From the NCBI RefSeq assembly GCF_000187465.1, contig NZ_GL732439.1, forward strand, positions 1,682,189 to 1,746,188: a DNA stretch of 64,000 nucleotides, written 5' to 3'. The position numbers and the translations under genes were made by a program. The notes below the pieces were generated by a model, which ran no database searches, was not told where the DNA came from, and saw only the letters and a program-made list of their open reading frames with translations. Below, in pieces: positions 1 to 8,373 of this stretch. How positions within the stretch are numbered: position 1 is the stretch's first letter; every line of letters starts with the position of its first letter. This DNA comes from Streptococcus infantis ATCC 700779 (GTDB taxonomy: Bacteria > Bacillota > Bacilli > Lactobacillales > Streptococcaceae).

Positions 1-15
1 TTAGGAGAAAAAATT

Positions 16-354
16 ATGAAAAAAGATAGTATCTGCCAAGTGGATGTTATTAATCAACAAAACGTTACAACCGCAACGAACTACCTTGAAAAGGAAAAAG
101 TCCAAAAATCACTTCGTATTTTATCAAAGTTTACCGATAATAAACAGATAAATATCATCTTTTATCTTCTTGCTGTTGAAGAACTCTGTGTATGTGATAT
201 AGCCTGTTTACTAAATCTCAGTGTGGCGTCTGCCTCCCACCATCTTCGTAAACTAGCCAATCAAAACGTCTTGGATACTAGAAGAGAGGGGAAAATTATA
301 TATTATTTTATAAAAGATGAGGAAATCAGAGATTTTTTTAATCAACTAGGATAA
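16..354 (+). CDS. cadC: ArsR/SmtB-family metal-responsive repressor, CadC type
   Basis: A 112-residue winged-helix repressor of the ArsR/SmtB family. Members of the CadC branch bind the promoter of a cadmium/zinc/lead efflux gene and release it when metal binds. Cysteines fall at residues 7, 58 and 60, the last two in ELCVCDI; these match the numbering of the thiolate ligands of the plasmid pI258 CadC site. A fourth cysteine is at 64, and position 11, a cysteine in pI258 CadC, is not. The recognition helix region is SVASASHHLRKL. A good ribosome site (taggaga) precedes the ATG. The efflux partner (CadA or CadD) is not downstream, so it should lie just left of the window. Family assignment is secure; the metal is inferred from the ligands. 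Confidence 0.88.
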   Translation: MKKDSICQVDVINQQNVTTATNYLEKEKVQKSLRILSKFTDNKQINIIFYLLAVEELCVCDIACLLNLSVASASHHLRKLANQNVLDTRREGKIIYYFIKDEEIRDFFNQLG

Positions 355-506
355 CAACTATTTTTACTACTCTACCATTCACTCTACCTTTTATTATGTA
401 GCATTCTAAAAACATTGATGTACCAACGTTTCTAACAGCTAAAATAGAAATTATTTAATCTTTTTATAGAAGTGAAGTAAGCATTCAATTCGAATCAATA
501 CATAAG

Positions 507-533
507 AAAAACGCTTATTTTAAGCGTTTTTTC
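507..533 (+). terminator. Rho-independent terminator after cadC
   Basis: The arms aaaacgctta / taagcgtttt close on a 3-nt loop and run into a T-rich tract. The A-rich 5' side would let it work in both directions. The stretch from 355 to 780 holds no gene that I can see, only this hairpin, a second hairpin at 618-652 and the promoter of the next gene. Confidence 0.75.
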
Positions 534-617
534 TTTTTTCCAATTTCAATGTATTGCAAAAAAATCAACCGAATGACTACATTTTTTGTGAAATAAATTA
601 GATGTTCGGATATAGGG

Positions 618-652
618 AAAACGCTCTAGTCATATTGTCTAGAGCGTTTTTG
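618..652 (+). terminator. Second hairpin terminator in the same gap
   Basis: Arms aaaacgctctag and ctagagcgtttt are perfectly complementary around a 9-nt loop and followed by T residues. No gene lies between it and the preceding terminator, so it may mark the end of a lost gene or insulate the next promoter. Confidence 0.7.
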
Positions 653-706
653 TGTTGTTTTAAAAAATAGACATTTTATTAAAGCATATATTCGTGAGCA
701 TATAAT

Positions 707-735
707 TTGAGCACGCTCTCATATTTTGATATACT
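707..735 (+). promoter_or_regulatory. SigA-type promoter of the envelope-stress cluster
   Basis: -35 TTGAGC and -10 TATACT are separated by 17 bp, with an extended -10 TG one base before the hexamer. The start codon at 781 follows after a strong ribosome site (aaaggagg). Confidence 0.7.
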
Positions 736-780
736 ATATTCAACCCAGATATATTGGGGTTATGAAAGGAGGCGCATATT

Positions 781-1020
781 ATGTTATGGTCCATTATTGT
801 AGGAGGCTTTATCGGCCTTGCAGCAGGGGCAATCACTAAAAAAGGTGGCTCAATGGGAGTAATTGCTAATATTTTTGCCGGTTTAATCGGTTCATCAGTA
901 GGTCAATCACTCCTTGGTACTTGGGGACCTTCACTAGCTGGTATGGCTATCATTCCATCTATTGTTGGTGCAGTGATTGTAGTTTCTGTGGTATCGTTCT
1001 TTTTGGGTAAAAAAGGTTAA
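781..1020 (+). CDS. GlsB/YeaQ/YmgE family small membrane protein
   Basis: A 79-residue hydrophobic protein with three predicted membrane segments and the family pattern of glycine-rich helices (GGFIGLAAGAITKKGG at the N-terminus, LLGTWGPSLAG in the middle). The family was once called transglycosylase-associated; its biochemical role is unknown, but in streptococci and enterococci it travels with Gls24/Asp23 stress genes, as it does here. It is the first gene of a cluster running to 2736. A paralogue with the same GTWGP motif lies at 29035-29265 behind pepS. Confidence 0.88.
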   Translation: MLWSIIVGGFIGLAAGAITKKGGSMGVIANIFAGLIGSSVGQSLLGTWGPSLAGMAIIPSIVGAVIVVSVVSFFLGKKG

Positions 1021-1105
1021 TTTTTTACTTGAAAGCAGACTATAGCTTTTAATTTATAATGACGGGTAAAGTTATGGTTTGTTGCACTAATTGAAAGGAT
1101 TTTAT

Positions 1106-1669
1106 ATGTCAAAATCAAAGAAAATAGTATTGTTTATTTTCTGTATTTTAATCTTGACAATTTTCCTTCCTATTTTGATAGATTACCACCAGGTTAGTGA
1201 TTTAGGGATTCAATTGACTAGCTGGCGACAGACATCATTTGAATATTATCTCGCTAGATATGTGTTTTGGGGGCTTCTAGGCCTGTCTATCTTAGTTTTA
1301 TTATGGATGTTAGTAATCCTGTTTTATCCTAGACAATATCTGGAAATAAAACTTGGAACTAAAGATGATAATTTAAAACTAAAAAATTCAGCTATTGAAG
1401 GGTTTGTTCGATGTTTATTGGATGAACACAAGATGGTCAAAAATCCCAAAATTCAGGTACATACTCGGAAAAAGAAATGTTTCGTTTATGTAGAAGGTAC
1501 AGCTGTTCTTTCAGATAACATTGCTAACAAATTTGAAGTAGTTCAAAACGAAATCACTCAAGGATTGAAAGAATTCTTTGGTATTGATCGAGAGGTTAAA
1601 CTGGAAGTTTCAGTGAAAGAATATGACCCTCAAAAAGCAGCTAAGAAAATTGTTAGTCGTGTAAAGTAA
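1106..1669 (+). CDS. amaP: Asp23 membrane anchor, AmaP family
   Basis: A protein of 187 residues with two N-terminal membrane helices (about residues 5-24 and 50-72) followed by a cytoplasmic domain that resembles the Asp23/Gls24 fold. In Staphylococcus AmaP holds Asp23 at the membrane. The ATG at 1106 is chosen over the upstream TTG at 1091 because the ribosome site (gaaagga, 1093-1099) lies between them. It is followed 11 bp later by the DUF2273 gene and then by the Asp23/Gls24 gene, the usual order of this cluster in Firmicutes. Confidence 0.82.
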   Translation: MSKSKKIVLFIFCILILTIFLPILIDYHQVSDLGIQLTSWRQTSFEYYLARYVFWGLLGLSILVLLWMLVILFYPRQYLEIKLGTKDDNLKLKNSAIEGFVRCLLDEHKMVKNPKIQVHTRKKKCFVYVEGTAVLSDNIANKFEVVQNEITQGLKEFFGIDREVKLEVSVKEYDPQKAAKKIVSRVK

Positions 1670-1680
1670 GGAAGTAAAAA

Positions 1681-1851
1681 ATGGAATGGTTTAAAAAATA
1701 TCAATACCCAATTCTATGTGGTGTAGTAGGTATTATTCTAGCCTGCTTCATCCTATCCTTCGGTTTCTTTAAAACATTGTTCGTTTTAATCTGTGGAGCC
1801 CTAGGAATTTGGTTGGGATACTATGTACAGAAGAATTATTTAAATAAATAA
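1681..1851 (+). CDS. DUF2273 small membrane protein
   Basis: A 56-residue protein that starts MEWFKKYQYPILCG and consists almost wholly of two membrane helices (residues about 9-27 and 31-48) with a positively charged tail. Size, composition and position between AmaP and Asp23/Gls24 fit the DUF2273 family, thought to help anchor Asp23-type proteins. A ribosome site (aaggaag) precedes the ATG. Confidence 0.82.
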   Translation: MEWFKKYQYPILCGVVGIILACFILSFGFFKTLFVLICGALGIWLGYYVQKNYLNK

Positions 1852-1862
1852 AGGAGTTTCAT

Positions 1863-2492
1863 ATGTCAAACGTAGAAAAAAATGTAAATGTAAATACTGA
1901 AAAAAAAGATGTTGTTGTTTCTAAAGATGTTCGCGGAGAATTAACTTACGAAGATAAAGTTATTCAAAAAATCATCGGTCTTTCACTAGATAGAGTCCCA
2001 GGACTATTACATGTGGACGGCGGATTCTTCTCAAATCTTACAGAAAAAATTGTTAACACTAACGATGTAACACACGGTGTTAACGTTGAAGTTGGTAAAG
2101 AACAAGTAGCAGTTGACTTGAACGTTATCGTAGAGTACAGAAAAAATGTTCCAACTCTATACAAGGAAATCAAAGACGTTATCGTATCAGAAGTTGCGAA
2201 AATGACTGATCTAGAAGTAGTTGAAGTTAACGTTAATGTTGTTGACATCAAAACTAAAGAACAACATGAAGCAGACTCAGTTAGCCTTCAAGATCGTGTA
2301 ACTGACGTGGCAGAATCAACAGGCGAGTTTGCGTCAGAACAATTGTCTAGAGTGAAATCTGGTATCGGTTCAGGTGTCGCAGCAGCACAAGAAAAGCTTG
2401 GCGAAGGCGCTGAATTCGTTCAAGAAAAAGTTGGCCAAGGCGTTGAAACTGTTAAAGACGCTGCAGCCAAAGCAGAACCACGTGTTCACTAA
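1863..2492 (+). CDS. Asp23/Gls24 family envelope stress response protein
   Basis: A soluble protein of 209 residues. Residues about 25-140 form the Asp23 domain (GELTYEDKVIQKIIGLSLDRVPGLL near its start), followed by a long amphipathic alanine/glutamate/lysine-rich tail that resembles the CsbD/LEA-like helices of the next gene. Gls24 proteins are linked to bile salt, acid and envelope stress in streptococci and enterococci and to virulence in some species. Ribosome site aaggag 6 bp before the ATG. A reverse-strand reading frame inside it is a coding shadow. Confidence 0.9.
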   Translation: MSNVEKNVNVNTEKKDVVVSKDVRGELTYEDKVIQKIIGLSLDRVPGLLHVDGGFFSNLTEKIVNTNDVTHGVNVEVGKEQVAVDLNVIVEYRKNVPTLYKEIKDVIVSEVAKMTDLEVVEVNVNVVDIKTKEQHEADSVSLQDRVTDVAESTGEFASEQLSRVKSGIGSGVAAAQEKLGEGAEFVQEKVGQGVETVKDAAAKAEPRVH

Positions 2493-2529
2493 TTACTAAT
2501 TTAGAAAAAAATAAAAGGAGGACATACTT

Positions 2530-2736
2530 ATGTCTACAGAAGAAAAATTCAACCAAGCAGCAGGATCTGTTAAAGAAGGCGTTGGCAAATTGATCGGCGA
2601 CAAAGAACTTGAAAGCGAAGGAGCTGCTGAAAAAGTTGCTTCTAAAGTGAAAGAAGTCGCTGAAGATGCAAAAGACGCTATTGAAGGCGCTGTTGAAGGT
2701 GTTAAAAACATCTTTAAAAAAGACGACGCTAAATAA
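2530..2736 (+). CDS. CsbD family stress protein
   Basis: A 68-residue, highly charged, helix-forming protein with the CsbD pattern near its start ([20 protein letters not shown]) and a repetitive [13 protein letters not shown] body. CsbD proteins are abundant general-stress proteins of unknown mechanism. A strong ribosome site (aaaggagg) precedes the start. Last gene of the Gls24 cluster, followed at once by a terminator. Confidence 0.88.
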   Translation: MSTEEKFNQAAGSVKEGVGKLIGDKELESEGAAEKVASKVKEVAEDAKDAIEGAVEGVKNIFKKDDAK

Positions 2737-2767
2737 TAAAATTTAGGTAATCTTGCTATTTTCCTTG

Positions 2768-2795
2768 AAAACACTCCCTAACCGGGGGTGTTTTT
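2768..2795 (+). terminator. Terminator of the Gls24 cluster
   Basis: Hairpin acactccc / gggggtgt with a 5-nt loop followed by five T residues, 30 bp after the csbD-like stop codon. Confidence 0.8.
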
Positions 2796-2831
2796 GTTAT
2801 TCGTTTTTATCAATGCACGTTTTATAGAGAA

Positions 2832-2867
2832 AAAAAGAATACAGGACAAAGAAATTCCTGTATTCTT
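2832..2867 (-). terminator. Terminator of the small reverse-strand gene
   Basis: Arms gaatacagga and tcctgtattc form a perfect 10-bp stem. On the minus strand it ends in a run of T (seven A on the plus strand), 9 bp beyond the stop codon of the 50-residue gene. Confidence 0.75.
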
Positions 2868-2875
2868 AAAATAAC

Positions 2876-3028
2876 TTAGAACAGAAATGATAATGAAATG
2901 ACTAATAAGATTATAGAACAAATTATTTTTACGATTTTTAAATGTTGTTGTTTGAACAATTTATCAGAGAAAAGAGTCAATACAAGCACAATACAAAACA
3001 AAGTAGTTCTTAAAATTTGAGTATTCAT
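2876..3028 (-). CDS. Hypothetical 50-residue membrane protein
   Basis: A short reading frame encoding MNTQILRTTLFCIVLVLTLF and, after a basic middle (KLFKQQHLKIVK), a second hydrophobic segment. Two membrane helices with a short positive loop are predicted. I do not recognise a family. It is called as a gene because it has everything needed for expression: a ribosome site (aaagggg, 8 bp before ATG), a promoter at 3163-3192 and its own terminator. It could alternatively be the peptide of a small toxin-like system, but no antisense RNA partner is visible. Confidence 0.55.
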   Translation of the reverse strand: MNTQILRTTLFCIVLVLTLFSDKLFKQQHLKIVKIICSIILLVISLSFLF

Positions 3029-3162
3029 GGTTCATACCCCTTTCGTTATTTTGTTGATCCAGTAAATAAGTTGAATAGTAATTATCTAATTTTCAAACAT
3101 ATCCATCTGCCCTGGTAAAGCCTTTGTTCTTTGATTATTAATCGGTATCTCTTTCTATCTTT

Positions 3163-3192
3163 ATTATAGCACAAACATCATTGTTAAACCAA
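3163..3192 (-). promoter_or_regulatory. Promoter of the 50-residue membrane protein gene
   Basis: On the minus strand -35 TTGGTT and -10 TATAAT are 18 bp apart with an extended TGC just before the -10. It lies 135 bp upstream of the start codon, giving an untranslated leader of about 125 nt, unusually long for such a small gene. Confidence 0.55.
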
Positions 3193-3310
3193 TAAATGTA
3201 ATTTTTTATAGTTTGGTGTTTGTACACTTTTAACAAGGATGGCCCCTACTCCAAGCTTACTTCTAAAAAAGTAATGAGTTAAATTCTCTTGCCCTTTTTA
3301 CTGCTTCTGT

Positions 3311-3339
3311 TTTTGAGAGCGCTTGAAATATGTTATAAT
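3311..3339 (+). promoter_or_regulatory. Promoter of the YesL/two-component operon
   Basis: -10 TATAAT preceded by TGT (extended -10), with a weak -35 (TTTTGA) 17 bp upstream. Because it lies inside the longest open frame, it shows that the TTG-initiated long form of the next gene is not the real one. Confidence 0.65.
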
Positions 3340-3369
3340 AAAACTAGATTAATGTATAGGAGGCAAACC

Positions 3370-3984
3370 GTGGGAAATTTCATTGAGCTAGTCTTTCATC
3401 GTTTCTTTTTGGGGATGATTGCGACTGCTTATTTTTGGTTATTGACACTAGCAGGAGGAGTGGTCTTCGGTATAGCACCCGCTAGTGCAACTCTCATGAG
3501 TTTATTTGCTGAAAACGGCTATTCTTACCGTGCTTATCGTTTTAAGGAAGCATGGGCTTTATTTAAGAGCAATTTTGTCAAAAGTAATCTCAGTTTCTAC
3601 ACCTTTATAGGGATTGACTTCATCTTGATTTATGGCTTGTATCTGATGATTCAGTTGCCAAACCAGACCATTATCCACTTGGCAGCAACATTTCTAAATA
3701 TCTTTTTAGTAGCCTTGGTATTTTTGGCCTATACGGTATCTTTAAAGTTACAGGTTTACTTTGAATTATCCTATAAAAACACCTTAAAGCTTGCCTTTAT
3801 CGGAATTTTTATGAGTTTATCAGCAGTGGCCAAGGTTCTATTTGGTAGCGTCTTGTTAGCCATTATCGGTTTCTATATGCCAGCCCTCATTGCTTTTGTA
3901 GGTATTGGAATGTGGCATTTCTTTATTAGTGATTTATTGGAGCCTGTTTATGAAAGTATTCATGAAAAATTGGCAACCAAATAA
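3370..3984 (+). CDS. YesL-like (DUF624) integral membrane protein
   Basis: A membrane protein of 204 residues with about five helices. The GTG start is chosen because it has a strong ribosome site (taggaggc, 7 bp upstream) and lies just after the promoter; the longer frame from 3289 would start upstream of the -10. The DUF624/YesL family is commonly encoded beside YesM/YesN-type two-component systems that control glycan uptake, and here it overlaps the kinase gene by 35 bp. Function unknown; probably an accessory of the sensor. Confidence 0.75.
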   Translation: MGNFIELVFHRFFLGMIATAYFWLLTLAGGVVFGIAPASATLMSLFAENGYSYRAYRFKEAWALFKSNFVKSNLSFYTFIGIDFILIYGLYLMIQLPNQTIIHLAATFLNIFLVALVFLAYTVSLKLQVYFELSYKNTLKLAFIGIFMSLSAVAKVLFGSVLLAIIGFYMPALIAFVGIGMWHFFISDLLEPVYESIHEKLATK

Positions 3985-5635
3985 GACCAAACAATTCCGC
4001 CTCCACTCACTCCTAAGAATCTATAGTCTGGTGATGATTATCATCATTTCCTGCTTTGCTCTCTTGATTTCTTATGCAGACTGGGATATGCGTGAAAGGG
4101 AAGCCAATCGTGTCGGTCAGCGTGTTCTCGCTCGAACAGTTGATGAAGTTGAATACTACTATCGGGAGTCAACTCGCCTAGCCCAGAGTTTAGTAGATAA
4201 TCAAGCTCGGATTGAAGGAATTTACAAGTATTTTAGCCTCAGTACGCCGGATTATTTTTACTGGCAGTTAGAGCGCAAGGCGTCACCCTATATTTCCGTT
4301 TCTATTTATGAAAATATCGATGATATTTACGTGCGAAACGATTTTGTAACAGGTATTTCGATTGTTCTACAGGATTCAACGGACGTATTTGTTTCCAAAA
4401 GAGGAAACAGAGGTGGACAGAAAATTCCAGCTGAGAGCTTTAAACCGGATGCTAATAGTTTTGCGGTTCCAGTGTCTGATCCCATCTCGGACCAGGCTCT
4501 TGGAGTCATTTATATTTCCGTAGAACCAGAATTCCTCTATAAAGCGATTGACAACACTAGGGGAACAATTCCTGTAGCAGTAACTGTCATTGCACCATAT
4601 GAAACAGATATGTTCTATATTGGAGCGAAGGGAACGAATGAGTCTTGGTTGGTAGGAACAACTGCCCATGGTTATCAAGTTCGAGTAGCTGTACCAAAGG
4701 ATTATGTTTGGAGTGGGACTTTAGCGAGTTCGGCACTTATTTTAGGTTTGAGCGCCCTCTTTATCATCATTTTATATATGACCTTAAGAAGGACTTTTTC
4801 TGACTATCAAAGTCAGGTTGTGGACTTGGTGGACTCTATCCAAGCCATTACTAAGGGAGAGCAGACCAAGAGAATCGACACAGATAAAAAGGACCAGGAA
4901 CTGCTACTAATTGCTGAGTCGACAAATGATATGTTGGATCGACTAGAAAGTAATATTCACGATATTTATCAACTGGAACTCAATCAAAAAGATGCCAACA
5001 TGCGAGCCTTACAAGCTCAAATTAATCCGCATTTCATGTACAATACTCTGGAATTTTTGCGGATGTACGCGGTGATGGAAAATCAAAATGAACTAGCAGA
5101 TATCATCTATGAGTTCAGTAGTCTCCTGCGCAATAATATCTCTGACGAGCGAGAAACGACCCTCAAACAAGAAGTGGAGTTTTGTCGGAAGTACAGTTAT
5201 CTCTGTATGGTTCGCTATCCAAAATCCATTGCCTATGGATTTAAGATTGACCCTGAATTGGAAGCAATGCGTATTCCAAAGTTCACCCTCCAACCGTTAG
5301 TGGAAAATTATTTTGCCCATGGAGTTGATCACAGAAGAACAGATAATGTTATCAGTATCAAGGCTTTGAAAAAAGATGGCTATGTTGAAATCTTAGTAAC
5401 CGATAATGGCCGTGGGATGTCTGCTGAAAAACTAGCAGAAATTCAAGCTAAATTGGCTCAAAGAACCTTTGAACACACAGCAGATTATAAGGGGCAACAA
5501 CAGTCTATTGGGATTGTTAATATTCACGAACGCTTTGTGCTCTACTTTGGAGATCGCTATAACATCGATGTAGAATCAGCTGAACAAAAAGGTGTTCAAT
5601 ATAGAATCACCATTCAGGATGAAGAGAAAGGATAA
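3950..5635 (+). CDS. YesM-type sensor histidine kinase (TCS07-like)
   Basis: A kinase of 561 residues: membrane helix at about 20-40, an extracytoplasmic sensor region of about 210 residues, a second helix near 262-282, HAMP linker, a His_kinase domain with the phospho-acceptor in INPHFMYNTLE (NPHF box), and a C-terminal HATPase with NENYFAHG-like N box (VENYFAHG) and DNGRGMS G box. The ATG at 3950 follows ggag at the right distance and lies inside the end of the YesL gene, so the two are translationally coupled. Gene order and sequence match pneumococcal TCS07, which responds to host N-glycans. The ligand here is inferred. Confidence 0.87.
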   Translation: MKVFMKNWQPNKTKQFRLHSLLRIYSLVMIIIISCFALLISYADWDMREREANRVGQRVLARTVDEVEYYYRESTRLAQSLVDNQARIEGIYKYFSLSTPDYFYWQLERKASPYISVSIYENIDDIYVRNDFVTGISIVLQDSTDVFVSKRGNRGGQKIPAESFKPDANSFAVPVSDPISDQALGVIYISVEPEFLYKAIDNTRGTIPVAVTVIAPYETDMFYIGAKGTNESWLVGTTAHGYQVRVAVPKDYVWSGTLASSALILGLSALFIIILYMTLRRTFSDYQSQVVDLVDSIQAITKGEQTKRIDTDKKDQELLLIAESTNDMLDRLESNIHDIYQLELNQKDANMRALQAQINPHFMYNTLEFLRMYAVMENQNELADIIYEFSSLLRNNISDERETTLKQEVEFCRKYSYLCMVRYPKSIAYGFKIDPELEAMRIPKFTLQPLVENYFAHGVDHRRTDNVISIKALKKDGYVEILVTDNGRGMSAEKLAEIQAKLAQRTFEHTADYKGQQQSIGIVNIHERFVLYFGDRYNIDVESAEQKGVQYRITIQDEEKG

Positions 5636-5637
5636 AC

Positions 5638-6924
5638 ATGTATAAAGTACTATTAGTTGACGATGAGTACATGATTACAGAAGGACTTAAGCGTTTGATC
5701 CCTTTTGAAAAATGGGATATGGAAGTCGTCGCAACAGCCAATCATGCTGACGACGCTTTGGACTATGTTCGAGAACATCCCGTAGATATCGTCATTTCTG
5801 ATGTCAACATGCCTGGCAAGACAGGACTTGAAATGATTGGGGAAATGAAGGAACTCTTGCCAGAGGCTTACTATATTCTTCTTTCCGGCTATCAAGAATT
5901 TGAATATGTCAAGAAAGCCATGAACCTCAATGTTGTAGATTATCTTGTCAAACCAGTTGATAAGGTTGAACTGGAGCATTTACTTGAGAAAATCCTTGGT
6001 CAGCTTCGTGAGAAAGTGCATGAACCAGAAATGTTGAGCCAAAAGTTAGACGACGAAGCATTTAAAGCACACCTGTCTCAAAAAGAAAACTGGTGGATTG
6101 GACTCTCCCAAGAGAAACAAGGGGATTTTGTCATTCCTTACTATGTTTTAGGTCAGGACTGGCAGATTGTGATTGCAGCTCAGAAATTCGTCGGTTTACT
6201 CGTTATGCCTTTTGAGTTACCTTATCAGGCCAACTTTGAAAAATGGAAATTTGACGTTGAAAAAGCCCTCTTCTATGGAACTGTAAACCTCGATCAATCT
6301 GAAAGTCTCTTCTCTTATTATGAACCCATCTATCGGGTGATTATCCAAGGAAATCTTCAGCAGATTATCGAAGAGTTGAATTTGCTTGAGAAGATTGTGT
6401 TAGAAAATACACCGAGGGTGTCCATTACCAAGCAACTCTTTACTCAGTTTGTGATGGATGTCTTCCACCTCTTTGAACATCTGAAAGCAGATGATATGAC
6501 AGATATTGTCAAAAGAATTCATGCCATCACAAACTTTGAAGATTTAGTGGCTTATACCAAGGAAACTTTGACGTCCTTCTTTGGCCAATACCGCATGAAT
6601 GAGAATGTTGTCAGTGTACTCGAAGTCATTGGTAGAGACTATAAAAAAGAACTTTCTCTCAAGGATATCAGCAAGGATCTTTTTATCAATCCTGTGTATT
6701 TAGGTCAGTTAATCAAGAAGGAAACCAATTCAACCTTTGCTGAGCTTCTCAATAAGCAACGGATTAAGGCTGCCCAGCAACTTTTACTATCAACCAATGA
6801 TAGTATTGAGGATATTTGCTATACGGTTGGTTATAGTAATGTAGGGTATTTCTACAAGGTCTTTCGAAAACTATGTGGAAAGTCTCCGAAGGCCTACCGC
6901 AAGCAGATTGAAGTCACCCTCTAA
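5638..6924 (+). CDS. YesN-type response regulator, REC plus AraC DNA-binding domain
   Basis: A regulator of 428 residues that starts 2 bp after the kinase stop. The N-terminal receiver domain shows the acidic pair in LLVDDEYM (residues 8-10), phospho-acceptor Asp in VISDVNMPG (about 55) and Lys in YLVKPVDK (about 105). A less conserved middle is followed by two AraC-type helix-turn-helix motifs over the last 100 residues (ISKDLFINPVYLGQLIKKE, then DICYTVGYSNVGYFYKVFRK). Partner of the YesM kinase; the regulon cannot be read from this window, though a downstream promoter at 6928 may be a target. Confidence 0.9.
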   Translation: MYKVLLVDDEYMITEGLKRLIPFEKWDMEVVATANHADDALDYVREHPVDIVISDVNMPGKTGLEMIGEMKELLPEAYYILLSGYQEFEYVKKAMNLNVVDYLVKPVDKVELEHLLEKILGQLREKVHEPEMLSQKLDDEAFKAHLSQKENWWIGLSQEKQGDFVIPYYVLGQDWQIVIAAQKFVGLLVMPFELPYQANFEKWKFDVEKALFYGTVNLDQSESLFSYYEPIYRVIIQGNLQQIIEELNLLEKIVLENTPRVSITKQLFTQFVMDVFHLFEHLKADDMTDIVKRIHAITNFEDLVAYTKETLTSFFGQYRMNENVVSVLEVIGRDYKKELSLKDISKDLFINPVYLGQLIKKETNSTFAELLNKQRIKAAQQLLLSTNDSIEDICYTVGYSNVGYFYKVFRKLCGKSPKAYRKQIEVTL

Positions 6925-6927
6925 CTT

Positions 6928-6956
6928 TTGTTATCCATCTTAAAATATGCTATAAT
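6928..6956 (+). promoter_or_regulatory. Strong promoter between the regulator and the next gene
   Basis: TTGTTA and TATAAT separated by 17 bp with an extended TGC before the -10. It starts 4 bp after the regulator stop codon and drives the membrane protein gene at 6986. Confidence 0.72.
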
Positions 6957-6985
6957 AAATTCAAAAATATGAGGAGGTTGCTTTT

Positions 6986-7516
6986 ATGAAAAAGAAACCA
7001 ATCTATCTATGGGTATTATTAGTCTTATCAGCGATTAATTCAGCCTTGGCAGTAGTTGGAATATTCACTCCAGTACCTAGTAAGGACGCCCTTCGTGCTA
7101 GCCAAGAAAATGTTGGGACACTTAGTGCTCAACAAATAGAAGATGCTGTTAACTATGCCCACCAAGTGTCAGAGTCATCCCACTCTATTTTTAACACGAT
7201 ACTCATTATTCTATCTGCTATCCTAGTTGTAGTAGCCTTTGTTTTCTTAATTCGTAAGAACCTGCAGTTGGCGAACTACACTTATGTTGGATATGCCTTG
7301 CTAGCTATTGTTGGACTAGTCCATGATAATATGAATTTACAAGATGCTATGCAATTGATTAAAGATGACACCCTACGTTTAGGAATGGAAGTCATGTCAA
7401 AAGTAACCACTATCATATTCATCGTCATCAATGTTATCTTTTTGGGAATCGTCTTCTATAAAATATGGCGTCAGCAAAAAGAATTAACAGAACCTCAAGA
7501 GGAAGAACTCGCCTAA
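6986..7516 (+). CDS. Hypothetical membrane protein downstream of the two-component system
   Basis: A protein of 176 residues with four hydrophobic segments (about 7-26, 65-85, 94-111 and 135-158) and an acidic tail. The first segment is followed by a short extracytoplasmic stretch (residues 27-62). I do not recognise a family, but a protein of this kind follows the TCS07 genes in pneumococcus and precedes nrdI there too, so the neighbourhood is conserved. Own promoter and a good ribosome site (aggagg). No terminator precedes nrdI except a short inverted repeat around 7530-7565. Confidence 0.65.
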   Translation: MKKKPIYLWVLLVLSAINSALAVVGIFTPVPSKDALRASQENVGTLSAQQIEDAVNYAHQVSESSHSIFNTILIILSAILVVVAFVFLIRKNLQLANYTYVGYALLAIVGLVHDNMNLQDAMQLIKDDTLRLGMEVMSKVTTIIFIVINVIFLGIVFYKIWRQQKELTEPQEEELA

Positions 7517-7592
7517 GAGTTGACAAAGGATAACTATCAAGATACAATCTTGGTAGTTATTTTTTTTGGATTCGAGAAAGAGGGAGGAAAAG

Positions 7593-8060
7593 ATGAAAAA
7601 AATTTCCTTAGTTTATATCAGTCTAAGCGGCAACACGGAGAGTTTTGTAACACGTTTGAAAGCTTATTTGTTGGAGCAGTATGAGAACATTGAAGTAGAA
7701 AAAATTCATATTAAAGACTTGGTCAAGGAAGGAGAAGACTTCTTTGAGATGACCAACCCGTATGTGGCTTTTCTACCGACTTACCTCGAAGGTGGCAATG
7801 GAGTTGACAATGGAGATGTGGAAATCTTGACCACTCCAGTAGGTGACTTTATCGCATATGGTGATAATGCTAGCAAGTGTTTTGGTGTCGTAGGATCGGG
7901 TAACCGCAATTTTAACAACCAATACTGTTTGACCGCCAAACAATATAGCCAGCGCTTTGGTTTTCCAGTCCTAGCTGACTTTGAAATGCGTGGTATGCTA
8001 GGAGATATCAAAAAGGTTGCTGGGATTATTGCAGAGCTTTATGAACTTGAATCCTTGTAA
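7593..8060 (+). CDS. nrdI: Flavodoxin-like NrdI, class Ib ribonucleotide reductase activator
   Basis: A protein of 155 residues with the flavodoxin-like start [14 protein letters not shown], which binds the FMN phosphate, and the NrdI-specific loop [14 protein letters not shown]. NrdI supplies superoxide to assemble the dimanganese-tyrosyl cofactor of NrdF. The ATG at 7593 is preferred over 7566 because the strong ribosome site (gggagga) lies just upstream of it. No nrdE/nrdF genes are adjacent, as in pneumococcus. Confidence 0.88.
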   Translation: MKKISLVYISLSGNTESFVTRLKAYLLEQYENIEVEKIHIKDLVKEGEDFFEMTNPYVAFLPTYLEGGNGVDNGDVEILTTPVGDFIAYGDNASKCFGVVGSGNRNFNNQYCLTAKQYSQRFGFPVLADFEMRGMLGDIKKVAGIIAELYELESL

Positions 8061-8129
8061 GAGGATAGAGTTGCTGGGCTAGATTTTATCCCATGGATCA
8101 TAGAAGTATTTCAAAAGAGAACAGTTCAA

Positions 8130-8339
8130 ATGAGTAAATTACAGAGATCATTTTTAAAGTATATAAAACGCAAACCAAGCTTCAAGGATATTATGCTATG
8201 CAGTGCCTTGCTACTATTAGCGATTGCTCTGCTACTGTTCTCTGAGAAAATTTTTGATGAAAATGTAGCACCAGTTGGAACCATGGTATCCTTAGGGATT
8301 GTTATCCTGGTAGGAATCTTAGCTGTCAGAAATAAATAA
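8130..8339 (+). CDS. Hypothetical 69-residue membrane protein
   Basis: A basic N-terminus (KLQRSFLKYIKRKPSFKD) is followed by two membrane helices (about 22-39 and 50-66). The ribosome site is weak (aagaga). The frame ends directly at a terminator, which supports it being the last cistron. No family recognised. Confidence 0.55.
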   Translation: MSKLQRSFLKYIKRKPSFKDIMLCSALLLLAIALLLFSEKIFDENVAPVGTMVSLGIVILVGILAVRNK

Positions 8340-8372
8340 AAAGACTCGAGAAATGTCATCTCGAGTCTTTTT
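8338..8372. terminator. Bidirectional terminator
   Basis: Arms aaaaagactcgaga and tctcgagtcttttt make a perfect 14-bp stem with T runs on both strands, between two convergent small genes. Confidence 0.88.
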
Positions 8373-8373
8373 G

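Noticed and set aside
3289..3369. Upstream extension of the YesL-like gene from TTG
   Set aside because: The extension contains the -10 of the operon promoter, and a GTG with a strong ribosome site lies after it.
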